From: Phyllobacterium myrsinacearum
Lineage (GTDB): Bacteria; Pseudomonadota; Alphaproteobacteria; Rhizobiales; Rhizobiaceae
Assembly (NCBI RefSeq): GCF_002980555.1
Contig: NZ_PVBT01000005.1
Span: 1 to 64,000, forward strand
DNA: 64,000 bases
Reading direction: 5' to 3'
Shown piece after piece: positions 7,917 to 16,643 of the stretch. The translations under genes were made by a program, and so were the position numbers. The notes beneath the pieces were generated by a model. That model searched no databases. It saw only the letters and a list, made by a program, of their open reading frames with translations, and was not told the origin of the DNA. Position 1 is the stretch's first letter. Every line of letters starts with the position of its first letter.

Positions 7917-9605
7917 TCAGTCCGGCCGCAGTGCTGCAAGTGCGGCGTCGAATTCCGGTTCGCCGCGGTGTAAAGAGGCAACGATCTGCCCCTGTTTCAT
8001 GATGAGGAGGCGGTCAGCCATTTCAGCTTCCCGCCGAATATGCGTGGCGATGAGGACGGCGTGGCCGGCCATCTCCTGTGTCAGCCGCTGCAGGACATCC
8101 CGGGCCGTCTCGCCGTCCAGTCCCTCGGTCGGTTCATCCAACAGCCAGAGCGTCGCGTTGCGCAGAAGCAGCCGGGCCAATGCAAGACGGCGCAACTGTC
8201 CGCCCGAAAGCCCCAATCCGCCTTCGCCAAGCCTTGTATCGAGCCCGGCCGTTAATTTTTCCACATGGCTTGCCAGCCCGGCTATCACAAGCACCTGCCA
8301 AAGGCGATCGTCCCCGGCGGCGGGGTCGGCAAGCCTGAGATTCTCGCGCAGACTATCCTGAAAGAGTTCCGTCCGCTGCGTCAGGCGTGCTGAAGGAACG
8401 TAGACGGCACAGCCGTTCACGGGCTGCAATTCACCGGCAATCAGGGCCAGCAATGTCGATTTGCCCGCACCGCTGGCGCCAACCAGCGCAACACGCTCGC
8501 CCTTTGCCAATGACAGCGAGATGTCCGTGAGGGCGGGAACCGCCGCGCCCCGGTGAACGGCGCTGACCTTTTCAAGCCTTGCCGCCACACCTGCCGGAGG
8601 AGGGGAGGGCAGGGCGGGGGAGGGCACAGCGGCAAGATTGCCGCCGATGCGCCGCGCCGCAAGAATGGTGCGGCCCAGTTCCAGTGCACCGCGCCGCAGC
8701 CCCGCAAAGGGTTCAAGCGCTGCCAGCGCCATGAGAATAGCCAGGGCCGCAACTGGCGCGCCGATCAGGCCGGCCTGTGCGAGAATGGCAACGGCCAGCA
8801 GCGTACCCGTGAGAAGCACGGCGGAGGCGATGCCGAAACCTGCAGTCACGGCCATTTCGACACGGTTGAGCCTGTCATCCGCATTCATCAGACGATCATC
8901 GGCGGATTGGACCGCAGCACATTGCGCCGCCACCCGGCTTGCCATGATGAGATCCGTCTGCCCCGCGACAAGATCGATCACACGCGAGCGCAGCGCTTCC
9001 ATCGCATGGGCCCGGCGGCGCGCCGCATCCAGCGAAAAGCGCCCGGCCAGAAACGGTATCGCCAGCCCTGTTGCCAGAAGCCAGGCGGCAACGCCCAGGC
9101 CAAACAGCGGATGCATCAGCCCGAAGACCACGCTCACGGCCACCGCGGAGCACAGCGCCACGGCGCCCGGCACCATTATCCGCAGATAGAGCGAATCCAG
9201 GGCGTCAATGTCGGCCGTCAGCCGGAACAGCAGCTTTGACGGCCGGCGAAGCAGCAGATGGGCAGCCTCGGGTCTGGCCCATCCGCGAAACAAGGTCTCA
9301 CGCAAACCGGCGAGAACACCGAGCGTGGCGTCATGGGTCGTCAACCGTTCGCCGTAGCGCGCAGCGGTACGGGCAAGCGCCAGAAAACGGATACCCGCCG
9401 ATGGGGCAAAGACATCGAACGCAAAAGCTGTTGCCGACGACAATCCGGCAATGGCCGTGGCGGTGATGAACCAGCCCGACAGGCCAAGCAGGGCAATGCC
9501 CGCAAGCACCGTCGCCGCCGCCAAAACCGCACCGGCCAGCAGCATGAACCGCCGCTCCGCCAGGAAGAGCCGCAACACAGGCCGGAAATCGCGCCAGAAT
9601 GACAT
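7917..9605 (-). CDS. cydC: CydC, thiol ABC exporter subunit
   Basis: CydC is a half-transporter with an N-terminal six-helix membrane domain and a C-terminal ATPase. With CydD it exports glutathione and cysteine to the periplasm and is required for cytochrome bd assembly. Walker A is GASGAGKST and the signature is LSGGQLRRLALARLLL, followed by LWLLDEPTEGLD (Walker B). The ATG at 9605 overlaps the cydD TGA by one base, so the two are translationally coupled; a GTG one codon upstream (9608) is an alternative. Its position before cydAB supports CydC rather than another export ABC protein. Confidence 0.93.
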   Translation of the reverse strand: MSFWRDFRPVLRLFLAERRFMLLAGAVLAAATVLAGIALLGLSGWFITATAIAGLSSATAFAFDVFAPSAGIRFLALARTAARYGERLTTHDATLGVLAGLRETLFRGWARPEAAHLLLRRPSKLLFRLTADIDALDSLYLRIMVPGAVALCSAVAVSVVFGLMHPLFGLGVAAWLLATGLAIPFLAGRFSLDAARRRAHAMEALRSRVIDLVAGQTDLIMASRVAAQCAAVQSADDRLMNADDRLNRVEMAVTAGFGIASAVLLTGTLLAVAILAQAGLIGAPVAALAILMALAALEPFAGLRRGALELGRTILAARRIGGNLAAVPSPALPSPPPAGVAARLEKVSAVHRGAAVPALTDISLSLAKGERVALVGASGAGKSTLLALIAGELQPVNGCAVYVPSARLTQRTELFQDSLRENLRLADPAAGDDRLWQVLVIAGLASHVEKLTAGLDTRLGEGGLGLSGGQLRRLALARLLLRNATLWLLDEPTEGLDGETARDVLQRLTQEMAGHAVLIATHIRREAEMADRLLIMKQGQIVASLHRGEPEFDAALAALRPD

Positions 9606-11377
9606 CACGCATCACTCCCTGTGAAAACGGTCCGAAGATCGATGATGCGATCGGCCCGTGCGGCAAGAGCCGGATCATGCGTTGCGATGACCAATGTCCT
9701 GCCTTGCGCCAGCGCAAACAATCTGCTGGCAATATCATTTGCCGTCTCATCATCGAGATGTGCGGTCGGCTCGTCCGCGAGAATCAATTGCGCATGCGCG
9801 TTTGCGGCCGCACGCGCCAGGGCGAGACGCAGCGCCTCGCCACCGGAAAGACCCGCGCCGCCTTCGCCGATGGATGATTTTCCACGGGCATTGGCAACCG
9901 TGTCCAGGGCCGCATTGTGCAGCGCCGACGCCACCGCATCCGCATCGACTTCCGGCCGGCCCAGGGAAACATTCGCACCGACAGTCCCGGCAAAGATATG
10001 CGGTTTTTGGCCGACCCAGGCGATGCACCGGCGCTGTGCCGCAGCGCCGGTTGCCATGGATTTGCCGGCAACCATTATGTCGCCCCCGTCCAGCGGCGCC
10101 AGACCGGCAATCAGGGCCAGCAAGGTCGATTTTCCCGACCCGCTCGGTCCAAGCAGGGCCACGCTTTCACCCGGAGCGATATCGAGACTGAACTGTTCGA
10201 AAACCGGCCGCCGGTCCCCGGCATAACGGAACGTGACATCACGGATATGGACGGAGGGCGCTCCGAACTGCGCGGGGAATGCAGCCCGGTCATTATCGGG
10301 CTTGTCGCCGTCACGCGGCAGGTCCACGCCCTTGACGGCAAGTTTGCGCAGCGCTTCCAGCGATGCTTCGCCTGCCGCACGGTCATGCCAAACCACTGAA
10401 AGCTCGCGCAACGGCTCAAAGAATGCCGGGGCTAACAACAGGATGAACAGCCCTTCGCTCAAGGACAGCCTGCCGCGCCAGGTTCCAAAGTCGAGTTGCC
10501 CGAGAAGATGAAACCCGACATAGACCGCCACCATGGCAACGCCAAGCGCGGCAAAGAGCTCAAGGACCGCAGAGGACAGAAAGGCGATGCGCAGGACGGC
10601 CATCGTGCGCGACCGCAACGACTCCGCATCGGCTCTCAGGCGCTTTGCCGTCACATCCACCGCATCCAGCGCGCGAATTGTCGCCAGTCCGCGCAGCCGG
10701 TCGAGCAGAAACGCGTTCATTCCCCCGACTTCGACCAATTGCGCCTCGCTCGCCGCCTTGGCGCGCCAGCCGATCAGCGCCATGAACACAGGAATGAGCG
10801 GCGCGGCAACGAGCAGAACGATGGCAACAGCCCATGACAGGCTAAGCACGCACAGAAGAATGGCAACCGGCACCACTGTTGCCTTGAACCGGGCCGGACG
10901 GAACCGCGCGAGGTAAGGCACCACGGCTTCCGCCTGCTCGGCCAGGATGCTTGCCGCTTCCCCGGAGGCAATGCGGCCGGGATCAAGTGGCGAGCGACGG
11001 GCAAGGGCAAGAACGCCGTCCCGGCGCAGCCTGGCAAGCGTGGCGCGTGCACCGTGGAAAGCAAGCCGGTTGCCCGCAGCATCGATGAATGCGCGCAGTA
11101 TACCGATTATAAGAACGCCGGACGCAAGCCAGAGGATGCCGGACAAACCGTTGCCCGCGGCGATCCGGCCGACAGCGATGCTGAGCAGGGCCGCCTGCGG
11201 CAGCCATAGGAGCGCGGCAACAGCCTGCACAAGGGCTGCCGGTCTCTGCCCGGGCAAATGGCTGGACGTTTCCACCCCCGCCTTATCCGGCTCCGCGGTT
11301 TTTGCGCGCGCCTGACCGTTTGCGGCCGGATCACCTGCCCGCAAAGCTACCGGGGAACTGAGTGCATCGACTGACAT
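9605..11377 (-). CDS. cydD: CydD, thiol ABC exporter subunit
   Basis: This 590-residue half-transporter pairs with CydC. The membrane domain covers about residues 45-330 and the ATPase domain follows, with Walker A GPSGSGKST, signature LSGGEALRLALARA and Walker B LILADEPTAHLD. The D-x-x-T-A-x-x-L region after Walker B is complete. It starts five bases after the regulator stop at 11383, making the regulator the first gene of a six-gene operon. A long, poorly conserved N-terminal extension (about 40 residues) precedes the first helix. Confidence 0.92.
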   Translation of the reverse strand: MSVDALSSPVALRAGDPAANGQARAKTAEPDKAGVETSSHLPGQRPAALVQAVAALLWLPQAALLSIAVGRIAAGNGLSGILWLASGVLIIGILRAFIDAAGNRLAFHGARATLARLRRDGVLALARRSPLDPGRIASGEAASILAEQAEAVVPYLARFRPARFKATVVPVAILLCVLSLSWAVAIVLLVAAPLIPVFMALIGWRAKAASEAQLVEVGGMNAFLLDRLRGLATIRALDAVDVTAKRLRADAESLRSRTMAVLRIAFLSSAVLELFAALGVAMVAVYVGFHLLGQLDFGTWRGRLSLSEGLFILLLAPAFFEPLRELSVVWHDRAAGEASLEALRKLAVKGVDLPRDGDKPDNDRAAFPAQFGAPSVHIRDVTFRYAGDRRPVFEQFSLDIAPGESVALLGPSGSGKSTLLALIAGLAPLDGGDIMVAGKSMATGAAAQRRCIAWVGQKPHIFAGTVGANVSLGRPEVDADAVASALHNAALDTVANARGKSSIGEGGAGLSGGEALRLALARAAANAHAQLILADEPTAHLDDETANDIASRLFALAQGRTLVIATHDPALAARADRIIDLRTVFTGSDA

Positions 11378-11382
11378 GACAT

Positions 11383-11955
11383 CTATGCCTTGTCCGGACT
11401 GCGTTTGGAGCGGCCGAGCGAGACGATCTTGTCTTTCGCCTCGAGCAATCGCGTTACCTTGGCGCCAAGCGTCAACAGAGTTGCAAGGCGGTCAGTTTCG
11501 AGCTTCTTCACATCATCGTACCAAGTTGTGAGGCGCTCGATAAGCCCATGCATTTCCGCCATGCGTTCCTGGGCATGCCGCTCGGCATCGCTTGCCGGCT
11601 GCTGCATGAGTATTTCGCGCAAGACGGAGAGTGTCGGATCGACCTCGCGCTTCTTTCGCTCCTCCGCAAGCGTGCGCAAGATCTGCCAGACATCGTCCGG
11701 GGTTGTGAAGAAATCCCGCCGGTCATCCGGCAGGTGTTTCAGCAGGACAAGATTCCACGCCTGCAGCTCGCGCAGGCTCATCGACACATTGGATCTGGAA
11801 ATGCCCAGCGATTCGACAATCTGATCGGCATTCAGCGGTTCGGGCGTGACATAGAGCAGGGCATAGATCTGTCCCACGGTGCGATTGATGCCCCACCGGC
11901 TGCCCATTTCGCCGAAATGCAACACGAAGGACTGAACGAGAGGAGGAAGATTCAT
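11383..11955 (-). CDS. GbsR/MarR-type winged-helix regulator of the cyd operon
   Basis: This protein of about 190 residues has a winged-helix DNA-binding domain at about 20-85. The recognition segment reads LNADQIVESLGISRSNVSMSLRELQAWNLV, and a charged, probably coiled-coil C-terminal half follows (about 95-175). This layout matches the GbsR group of MarR-like repressors. An ATG at 11955 gives the protein starting MNLPPLVQSF; a TTG six codons upstream (11973) is also open but less likely. It lies directly upstream of cydD, and a 20-bp perfect palindrome sits 23 bases before its start. Autoregulation and control of cydDCABX are therefore likely. The effector is unknown. Confidence 0.82.
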   Translation of the reverse strand: MNLPPLVQSFVLHFGEMGSRWGINRTVGQIYALLYVTPEPLNADQIVESLGISRSNVSMSLRELQAWNLVLLKHLPDDRRDFFTTPDDVWQILRTLAEERKKREVDPTLSVLREILMQQPASDAERHAQERMAEMHGLIERLTTWYDDVKKLETDRLATLLTLGAKVTRLLEAKDKIVSLGRSKRSPDKA

Positions 11956-11978
11956 CAGAGATTCCCGACACAACAGTT

Positions 11979-11998
11979 ATTTCAGTAATTACTGAAAT
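11979..11998. promoter_or_regulatory. 20-bp perfect palindrome, likely operator of the cyd operon
   Basis: ATTTCAGTAATTACTGAAAT is a perfect palindrome (half-site ATTTCAGTAA). It lies immediately upstream of the regulator-cydDCABX operon. Its symmetry and size suit a dimeric winged-helix repressor such as the product of the adjacent regulator gene. Confidence 0.7.
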
Positions 11999-12104
11999 TA
12001 CGATATTCGATAAATCAATGAGATGCAAGTGACCGCGGGCATCAACCTGGCATTGCAACGATGGCGGAAAGAATGCGCTGTCCGTTCAATGACTTGGCCA
12101 ACAA

Positions 12105-12132
12105 AAAACCCGGCCGTTGCCGGCCGGGTTTT
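12105..12132 (-). terminator. Terminator of the efe operon (possibly bidirectional)
   Basis: The inverted repeat AAAACCCGGC (12105-12114) with GCCGGGTTTT (12123-12132) has a short loop and A/T runs on both sides. In the minus direction it follows the efeM stop by about 30 bases and ends in a run of six T residues. Confidence 0.88.
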
Positions 12133-12161
12133 CCTATTTCCATCTGAACACAGTGACGCGG

Positions 12162-12989
12162 TCAGTTCAGTCCGAGCTTGCCGCGCAGGGTCGAAAGGTC
12201 TTCAGCCAGCGTGTTCACGGCAGCGGCAAGCACCGAGCGGTCATCGTCGGTCAGCTTGTCATAGAGTTCGTAGCCTTCCGCGGTCTTGTATTTCGACAGG
12301 GTTTTGTCGACCGTATCGAAATTGCCCGCAACCTTGGTGACGAATGCGCCGTCACTCTTTTCGATCAGCGGACGTGCCAGCTCGAAAATCTTGCGCGAAC
12401 CGTCAAAGTTTGCCTTGAAATCCCACAGGTCCGTGTGGCTGTAGCGGTCTTCTTCACCGGAAATCTTGGTCGCCGCAACTTCTTCCATCAAGGCGGCAGC
12501 GCCGCCAAAGACCTTCTCGGGCGGGAAGGTCAGATCGGTGATGCGCTTGTGCAGTTCAACGACATCGGCCTGAAGCTTGTCGGCAAACTCCGCCAGGCCT
12601 TCCGTGCTGTTCTGGCTGAACAGGCCATATTCAAGACGATGGAAACCGGTGAACCCGGGATCCTTTTCCTTCTGCTCGTGGTCATCGGCACGCGAATCGA
12701 TGGAACCATCGAGATCGCTGAAAAGTTCGGCCACCGGCTCGACGATTTCGTAGTTCATGCGGGTCGGGGCGTAGAGCTTCTTGGCCTTTTCAAGATCGCC
12801 GGCCTTGACGGCATCGGTAAAGGCCTTGGTCTCGCTGACCAGCTTCTCCAGGTTTTCACCGATGAAAATCTTGTACTCGGCAATGGGCCCGACGAGATCG
12901 AGAGGCGAGACCTCCGCATTGGCGGTGCGCGGCGCCGCAGCCGCGATGATCGCGACGATACTTGCGGCAAGATAGGCTCTGAATTTCAT
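12162..12989 (-). CDS. efeM: EfeM, periplasmic M75 (imelysin-like) iron-uptake protein
   Basis: This 275-residue secreted protein has a signal peptide (MKFRAYLAASIVAIIAAAAPRTANA) followed by a single M75 domain. The M75 metal-binding motif H-x-x-E is present in HRLEYGLF. Unlike EfeO it lacks the cupredoxin domain, which is the definition of EfeM. EfeO/EfeM proteins are thought to bind iron in the periplasm for delivery to the EfeU permease. It is the last gene of an efeU-efeO-efeB-efeM operon with gaps of 9-15 bases, and a terminator follows. It shares its central motifs with the M75 half of EfeO, suggesting gene duplication. Confidence 0.88.
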   Translation of the reverse strand: MKFRAYLAASIVAIIAAAAPRTANAEVSPLDLVGPIAEYKIFIGENLEKLVSETKAFTDAVKAGDLEKAKKLYAPTRMNYEIVEPVAELFSDLDGSIDSRADDHEQKEKDPGFTGFHRLEYGLFSQNSTEGLAEFADKLQADVVELHKRITDLTFPPEKVFGGAAALMEEVAATKISGEEDRYSHTDLWDFKANFDGSRKIFELARPLIEKSDGAFVTKVAGNFDTVDKTLSKYKTAEGYELYDKLTDDDRSVLAAAVNTLAEDLSTLRGKLGLN

Positions 12990-13000
12990 GGGTAGCTCCT

Positions 13001-14314
13001 TCAGGATTTGGTGTTAGTTGGCGTATGGCCGGCTGCTTCCAAGAGGGGTCGGCCGAGAAAATCGTCAGCGCCGGTGACACCCGGCAGGGTAAAGAAGAAA
13101 CCGCCGCCAATGGGCTTGATGTATTCTTCCAGCGGCTCGCCATTCAGCTTGTTCTGAACGGCAATGAATCCCTTCTCCAGATCGGCCTGGTAGCAAATGA
13201 ACAGCAGCCCCTGTTCGAGCTGACCGGATTTGCTCACGCCGTTGGAATAATTGAACGGGCGGCGCAGGATGAGATGCGCGTCGGCCGCCTTGCTGCGGTC
13301 ATTCGCCAGCCGGATATGCGCATCGAGCGGCGTGACGGTTCCGTCCGGGTCTTTCGCATAATCGGGCACTTCCGTTTCGGTACGGCCGCCAAAGGGAGCA
13401 CCGCTGGGCTTGAGCCGTCCGATGATGCGCTCCTGCTCGCCAAGCGGCGTACGATCCCACCGCTCGACGAAATTGCGGATGATCCGGACCGCCTGATAGC
13501 TGCCATTGCGCGCCCAGGCCGGTTCGTCGCCACCATCCTGAACCCAGACAATCCGCTGCATCAGACCGGCATCACCGGCGTCGGGATTGGCCGATCCGTC
13601 ACGAAAGCCGAGAAAGTTGCGCGCACTCTGATGCGTCCCGTCGGGGCTGCGCGGCAGGACGGGAACCGACCCTTCCTGCTTCCAGCGCAAGACCATCAAA
13701 TCCGGCAGGTTTTTCAGGATATCGCGCAAGGCGTGAATATTGGTGTCGGGTGTGTTCGACGATATCTGCAACGACAGGTCGCCGTGGCACAGCGACTGGT
13801 CCAGCGCGTCGTTCTTGAACGCCTTCATCCGTGACAGGCGGGCGGGTTTGTGGGGTGAAAGCCACTCCCGCTGCTCGAAGAACGACGCACCGAGCGAAAC
13901 GGTGATTGTCAGATTGTCAGGCAGGACCACTGGGCCGAGGATGCCGCTGTCCGCGGGCGGCAGCTTGTCGTCGAGGGCAGGGGGCGTACCGCCCTTCATC
14001 AGAAACGCAATCCGCTCGGTGAGGCTTCTGAACAACCGTTCTACCTCTTCCGGCTTGCTCGCCAGCACCCGGAACGATGCCACCATGCCGGCGGCCGGGC
14101 GCGGTGTCACGATGCCGGACTGATATTGCCCGTGGAAGGGCTGCTGTTCCAGCATCTTGTCGCTCACGGGCGCGTCCGTCACCTGTTCGCCATGGCTGCT
14201 GGCAGCCTGAGATGCCGTGATGCCGGCCGCGAGCGCACTGCCTGCCGCACCCGCTCCAAGCAGGAGGCCGCGGCGGCTGGTCATGAAGGGCTTATTGTCT
14301 CTGTCCTTTGTCAT
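13001..14314 (-). CDS. efeB: EfeB, Tat-exported DyP-type haem peroxidase
   Basis: EfeB (437 residues) is a dye-decolorising-type peroxidase, exported folded by the Tat system, that works with EfeUO and has been described as a deferrochelatase. A twin-arginine signal is clear (TSRRGLLLGAGAAGSALAAG, about 12-32). The DyP motif GFRDGSANPD is present around residues 230-240, including the catalytic Asp. The C-terminal part reads GLLFICYQADLEKGFIAVQNKLNGE, typical of EfeB. It lies between efeO and efeM. Confidence 0.94.
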   Translation of the reverse strand: MTKDRDNKPFMTSRRGLLLGAGAAGSALAAGITASQAASSHGEQVTDAPVSDKMLEQQPFHGQYQSGIVTPRPAAGMVASFRVLASKPEEVERLFRSLTERIAFLMKGGTPPALDDKLPPADSGILGPVVLPDNLTITVSLGASFFEQREWLSPHKPARLSRMKAFKNDALDQSLCHGDLSLQISSNTPDTNIHALRDILKNLPDLMVLRWKQEGSVPVLPRSPDGTHQSARNFLGFRDGSANPDAGDAGLMQRIVWVQDGGDEPAWARNGSYQAVRIIRNFVERWDRTPLGEQERIIGRLKPSGAPFGGRTETEVPDYAKDPDGTVTPLDAHIRLANDRSKAADAHLILRRPFNYSNGVSKSGQLEQGLLFICYQADLEKGFIAVQNKLNGEPLEEYIKPIGGGFFFTLPGVTGADDFLGRPLLEAAGHTPTNTKS

Positions 14315-14329
14315 GATTGCGTCCCCAGC

Positions 14330-15520
14330 CTATTCCAGCCCGACAGCGGCATTCAATTTGCCGATGGAATCGGCAAGGGCCTGCATCTGTGTGGCCAGCG
14401 CCGTCCTGTTGTCCGCGCTTACGCTGTCATAGGCCGGGAAACCATCCGCGCCGCGCAGTGATTTCAGTGTGCCGTCCACCGCAGCGAAGCGCGCTTCGAT
14501 ATCCGCAACAACCGCGGGAGAGCCCTGTGCAACCACGGGCTTCATCAGCGCGATCATGCGCGACACACCGGCAAGGTTGGCTTCAAAATCGGCAAGGTCG
14601 GTTCGCGCATAGTGATTTTCGCCTGCGGCGATCCTTGTGCTTGCAATCGTGCCGATCAGGCGGGCGGCGCTGGCGGCGATCTGGTCAGGCGGGATGCGCA
14701 ATGACCGCACCCGATCCTTGAGCGCCGAAACGTCGGCCAGCAGTTTTGCCGAGACCGGCGCAAGGCCGTCGAGGCTCTTGACCGAATAAAGCCCGTACTC
14801 GATACGGTGAAAACCGGTAAAGCCGGGGTCCGCCTCACGCTTTTCCAGATAGTCGGCGACGGGGTCGATCGCATTGTGCAGATCGGCAAAGCGGTCTGCC
14901 ATGGGCTCGATTTGCATGTAGGGCTGGCGGGCCTTCTGGTAGAGTTCCCGTGCCTTGTCGATATCACCGGCCTTAATGGCTTCGTCAAGCGCCTGGGCGC
15001 TCTTCACAAGCGCACTTGTCTGCGTTGCAAGAAAGACCTGGTATTCGGCCAGCGGCCCAACAAACGCCACCAGCGCCGGACGCGCTGCCGCCGCATCGGC
15101 TTCCGCCGATGGTGTTACGGTCAGCGTCCCGCGCGGATTGTTGAGAAGACCGCAGGTGATTTGATACGTGCCGGGATTGAGCTTGGCGGTCAGGGTCTGG
15201 GTAAAGCCCGGAACAATATTCTCCCGTTCCTCCACCACCATGACGCCGTCGAGAATTTCCCATTCAAGGGCCCGGTCCGACTTGTTCACGATATTGAACG
15301 TGGTCCGCCCCGCCGGAACGGTCAGGGCATTCGGATCACATTTTCCCTCACTGATCGTCACCGTAATTGCGCCCTCCGAGGCGCCGGTCTTGACCTTCGT
15401 CGAGGCATAGTAGAATGCGGCTCCGCCAGCAACGACAAGCAGGCCGGCACCCACGACGGCAAGCTTCATCAGCGCTTGTGAGGGCGGGCGGGGAGCGGAC
15501 GGGTTCGTATTGTGGACCAT
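14330..15520 (-). CDS. efeO: EfeO, cupredoxin-M75 periplasmic iron-binding protein
   Basis: EfeO (396 residues) has an N-terminal membrane anchor (about 18-42) and a cupredoxin-like beta domain (about 50-140; ITVTISEGKCDPNALTVPAG). A C-terminal M75 domain carries the H-x-x-E motif in HRIEYGLYS. The cupredoxin is thought to handle copper or oxidise iron while the M75 domain binds metal. It follows efeU by nine bases and precedes efeB. The start ATG at 15520 places a short, Pro-rich cytoplasmic tail before the membrane segment. Confidence 0.92.
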   Translation of the reverse strand: MVHNTNPSAPRPPSQALMKLAVVGAGLLVVAGGAAFYYASTKVKTGASEGAITVTISEGKCDPNALTVPAGRTTFNIVNKSDRALEWEILDGVMVVEERENIVPGFTQTLTAKLNPGTYQITCGLLNNPRGTLTVTPSAEADAAAARPALVAFVGPLAEYQVFLATQTSALVKSAQALDEAIKAGDIDKARELYQKARQPYMQIEPMADRFADLHNAIDPVADYLEKREADPGFTGFHRIEYGLYSVKSLDGLAPVSAKLLADVSALKDRVRSLRIPPDQIAASAARLIGTIASTRIAAGENHYARTDLADFEANLAGVSRMIALMKPVVAQGSPAVVADIEARFAAVDGTLKSLRGADGFPAYDSVSADNRTALATQMQALADSIGKLNAAVGLE

Positions 15521-15529
15521 GGGATGCTT

Positions 15530-16369
15530 TCAGTGGGTTGGCCGGGATGCAGCGGCAGCGCCTTGACGCTGCGCAGGCCGCAGAAAGAAGAACAGGCTGA
15601 CGGCGAGGAATGCGACATAGGCGATGATTTCACCCAGCGTCGGCATATCCTGATAGCCGAACATGCCTGAAAGCAGCGTACCGAAGGCGCTGCTGACCGG
15701 CAGCACATTGCTCAAATCGAACACCACCGTCTGCAGGCTGTTCCAGACGCCCGCTTCATGCAGATGCCGCAGCGAGCCGGCAAGGATGCCCGCGGCCACC
15801 ACAAGGATGAACAGGCCTGTCCAGTAGAAGAACCGCTTCAGGTTGAGACGAACACCACCGGCATAAATGCCGTAGCCAAGACCGATGGAGACCAGAATGC
15901 CCAGAAGCGCGCCGAGCGGCGCCTCGGAGTTCGCGCTCTGTTGAAAAATGGCCAGGAGGAAGAAGACGGATTCAAGCCCCTCGCGGGCCACCGCAAAGAA
16001 GACCATGGCAACCAGCGCTGCCCCTTGCCCGGACGTGTGGCCGAGCGCGTCGTCGATGGAGGTATGCAGTTCCGATTTGATGGAGCGGGCAGCCTTGCGC
16101 ATCCAGAAAACCATGGATGACAGCACGATCACCGCGATGAACCCGACAAGGGCTTCGAAAAATTCCTGGGCTTTCTGTGGAAACTGCGCGCTGACCATCT
16201 GCAGGCCCGCGCCCACGAACAGGGACAGGGCAACGGCAAGCAGAATGCCCACCCACACCGCAGGCATCCAGGCGCCCCGGCCGGTCTGCTTCAAATAACT
16301 CGCAACAATACCGACAATCAGCGCGGCCTCAACGCCCTCGCGCAGCATAATCAAAAATGGAACAAGCAT
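15530..16369 (-). CDS. efeU: EfeU, FTR1-family iron permease
   Basis: EfeU is a seven-helix inner-membrane iron permease related to yeast Ftr1p. The two R-E-x-x-E iron-translocation motifs are present: REGVE at about residues 10-14 and REGLE in AREGLESVFFL near the middle. From the ATG at 16369 the protein begins MLVPFLIMLREGVEAAL; a TTG three codons earlier is open but unlikely. GAGGA precedes the ATG by about nine bases. It is the first gene of the efeUOBM operon and has an ICE-like inverted repeat about 90 bases upstream. Confidence 0.94.
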   Translation of the reverse strand: MLVPFLIMLREGVEAALIVGIVASYLKQTGRGAWMPAVWVGILLAVALSLFVGAGLQMVSAQFPQKAQEFFEALVGFIAVIVLSSMVFWMRKAARSIKSELHTSIDDALGHTSGQGAALVAMVFFAVAREGLESVFFLLAIFQQSANSEAPLGALLGILVSIGLGYGIYAGGVRLNLKRFFYWTGLFILVVAAGILAGSLRHLHEAGVWNSLQTVVFDLSNVLPVSSAFGTLLSGMFGYQDMPTLGEIIAYVAFLAVSLFFFLRPAQRQGAAAASRPTH

Positions 16370-16458
16370 TAAAACCAATCCTCGGCGCCGCCAGCCCGAT
16401 GTTGCGCAGCGCTGGGCAAGTCATAAACCGGGACGAAAAACGAAGCAATAACAATATA

Positions 16459-16473
16459 TTAGAAGAATTCTAA
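16459..16473. promoter_or_regulatory. Irr-type iron control element (ICE) candidate
   Basis: TTAGAA-GAA-TTCTAA is a perfect six-base inverted repeat with a three-base spacer. It resembles the ICE motif bound by Irr in rhizobia and Brucella. It lies about 90 bases upstream of efeU in an AT-rich stretch that also offers -10-like sequences. Control of the iron-uptake operon by Irr is an inference from motif and context. Confidence 0.55.
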
Positions 16474-16643
16474 GAAAGTGAGACGGCGAATTTCTGTAAT
16501 CTTTTCCGTATGTTGAGTAGTTTAGTCCACTATTTTACGGCATGAAAATGCGCGCTTTGCAGCGCTTGCAAATACCACCGGTTGCAGAACATGAGGCCTT
16601 CAGGCAGGTTTTACCAAGAGGAAAGGCACACCTGCCGGAAAAT

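Noticed and set aside
12003-12020. A possible Fnr/FixK box (TTGAT-like) upstream of the cyd operon
   Set aside because: The second half does not match ATCAA at the right spacing; only one half-site is present.
16603-16636. Inverted repeat GGCAGGT/ACCTGCC after the oxoprolinase stop
   Set aside because: The loop is 20 bases and no T run follows in the minus direction, so it is not a convincing terminator.
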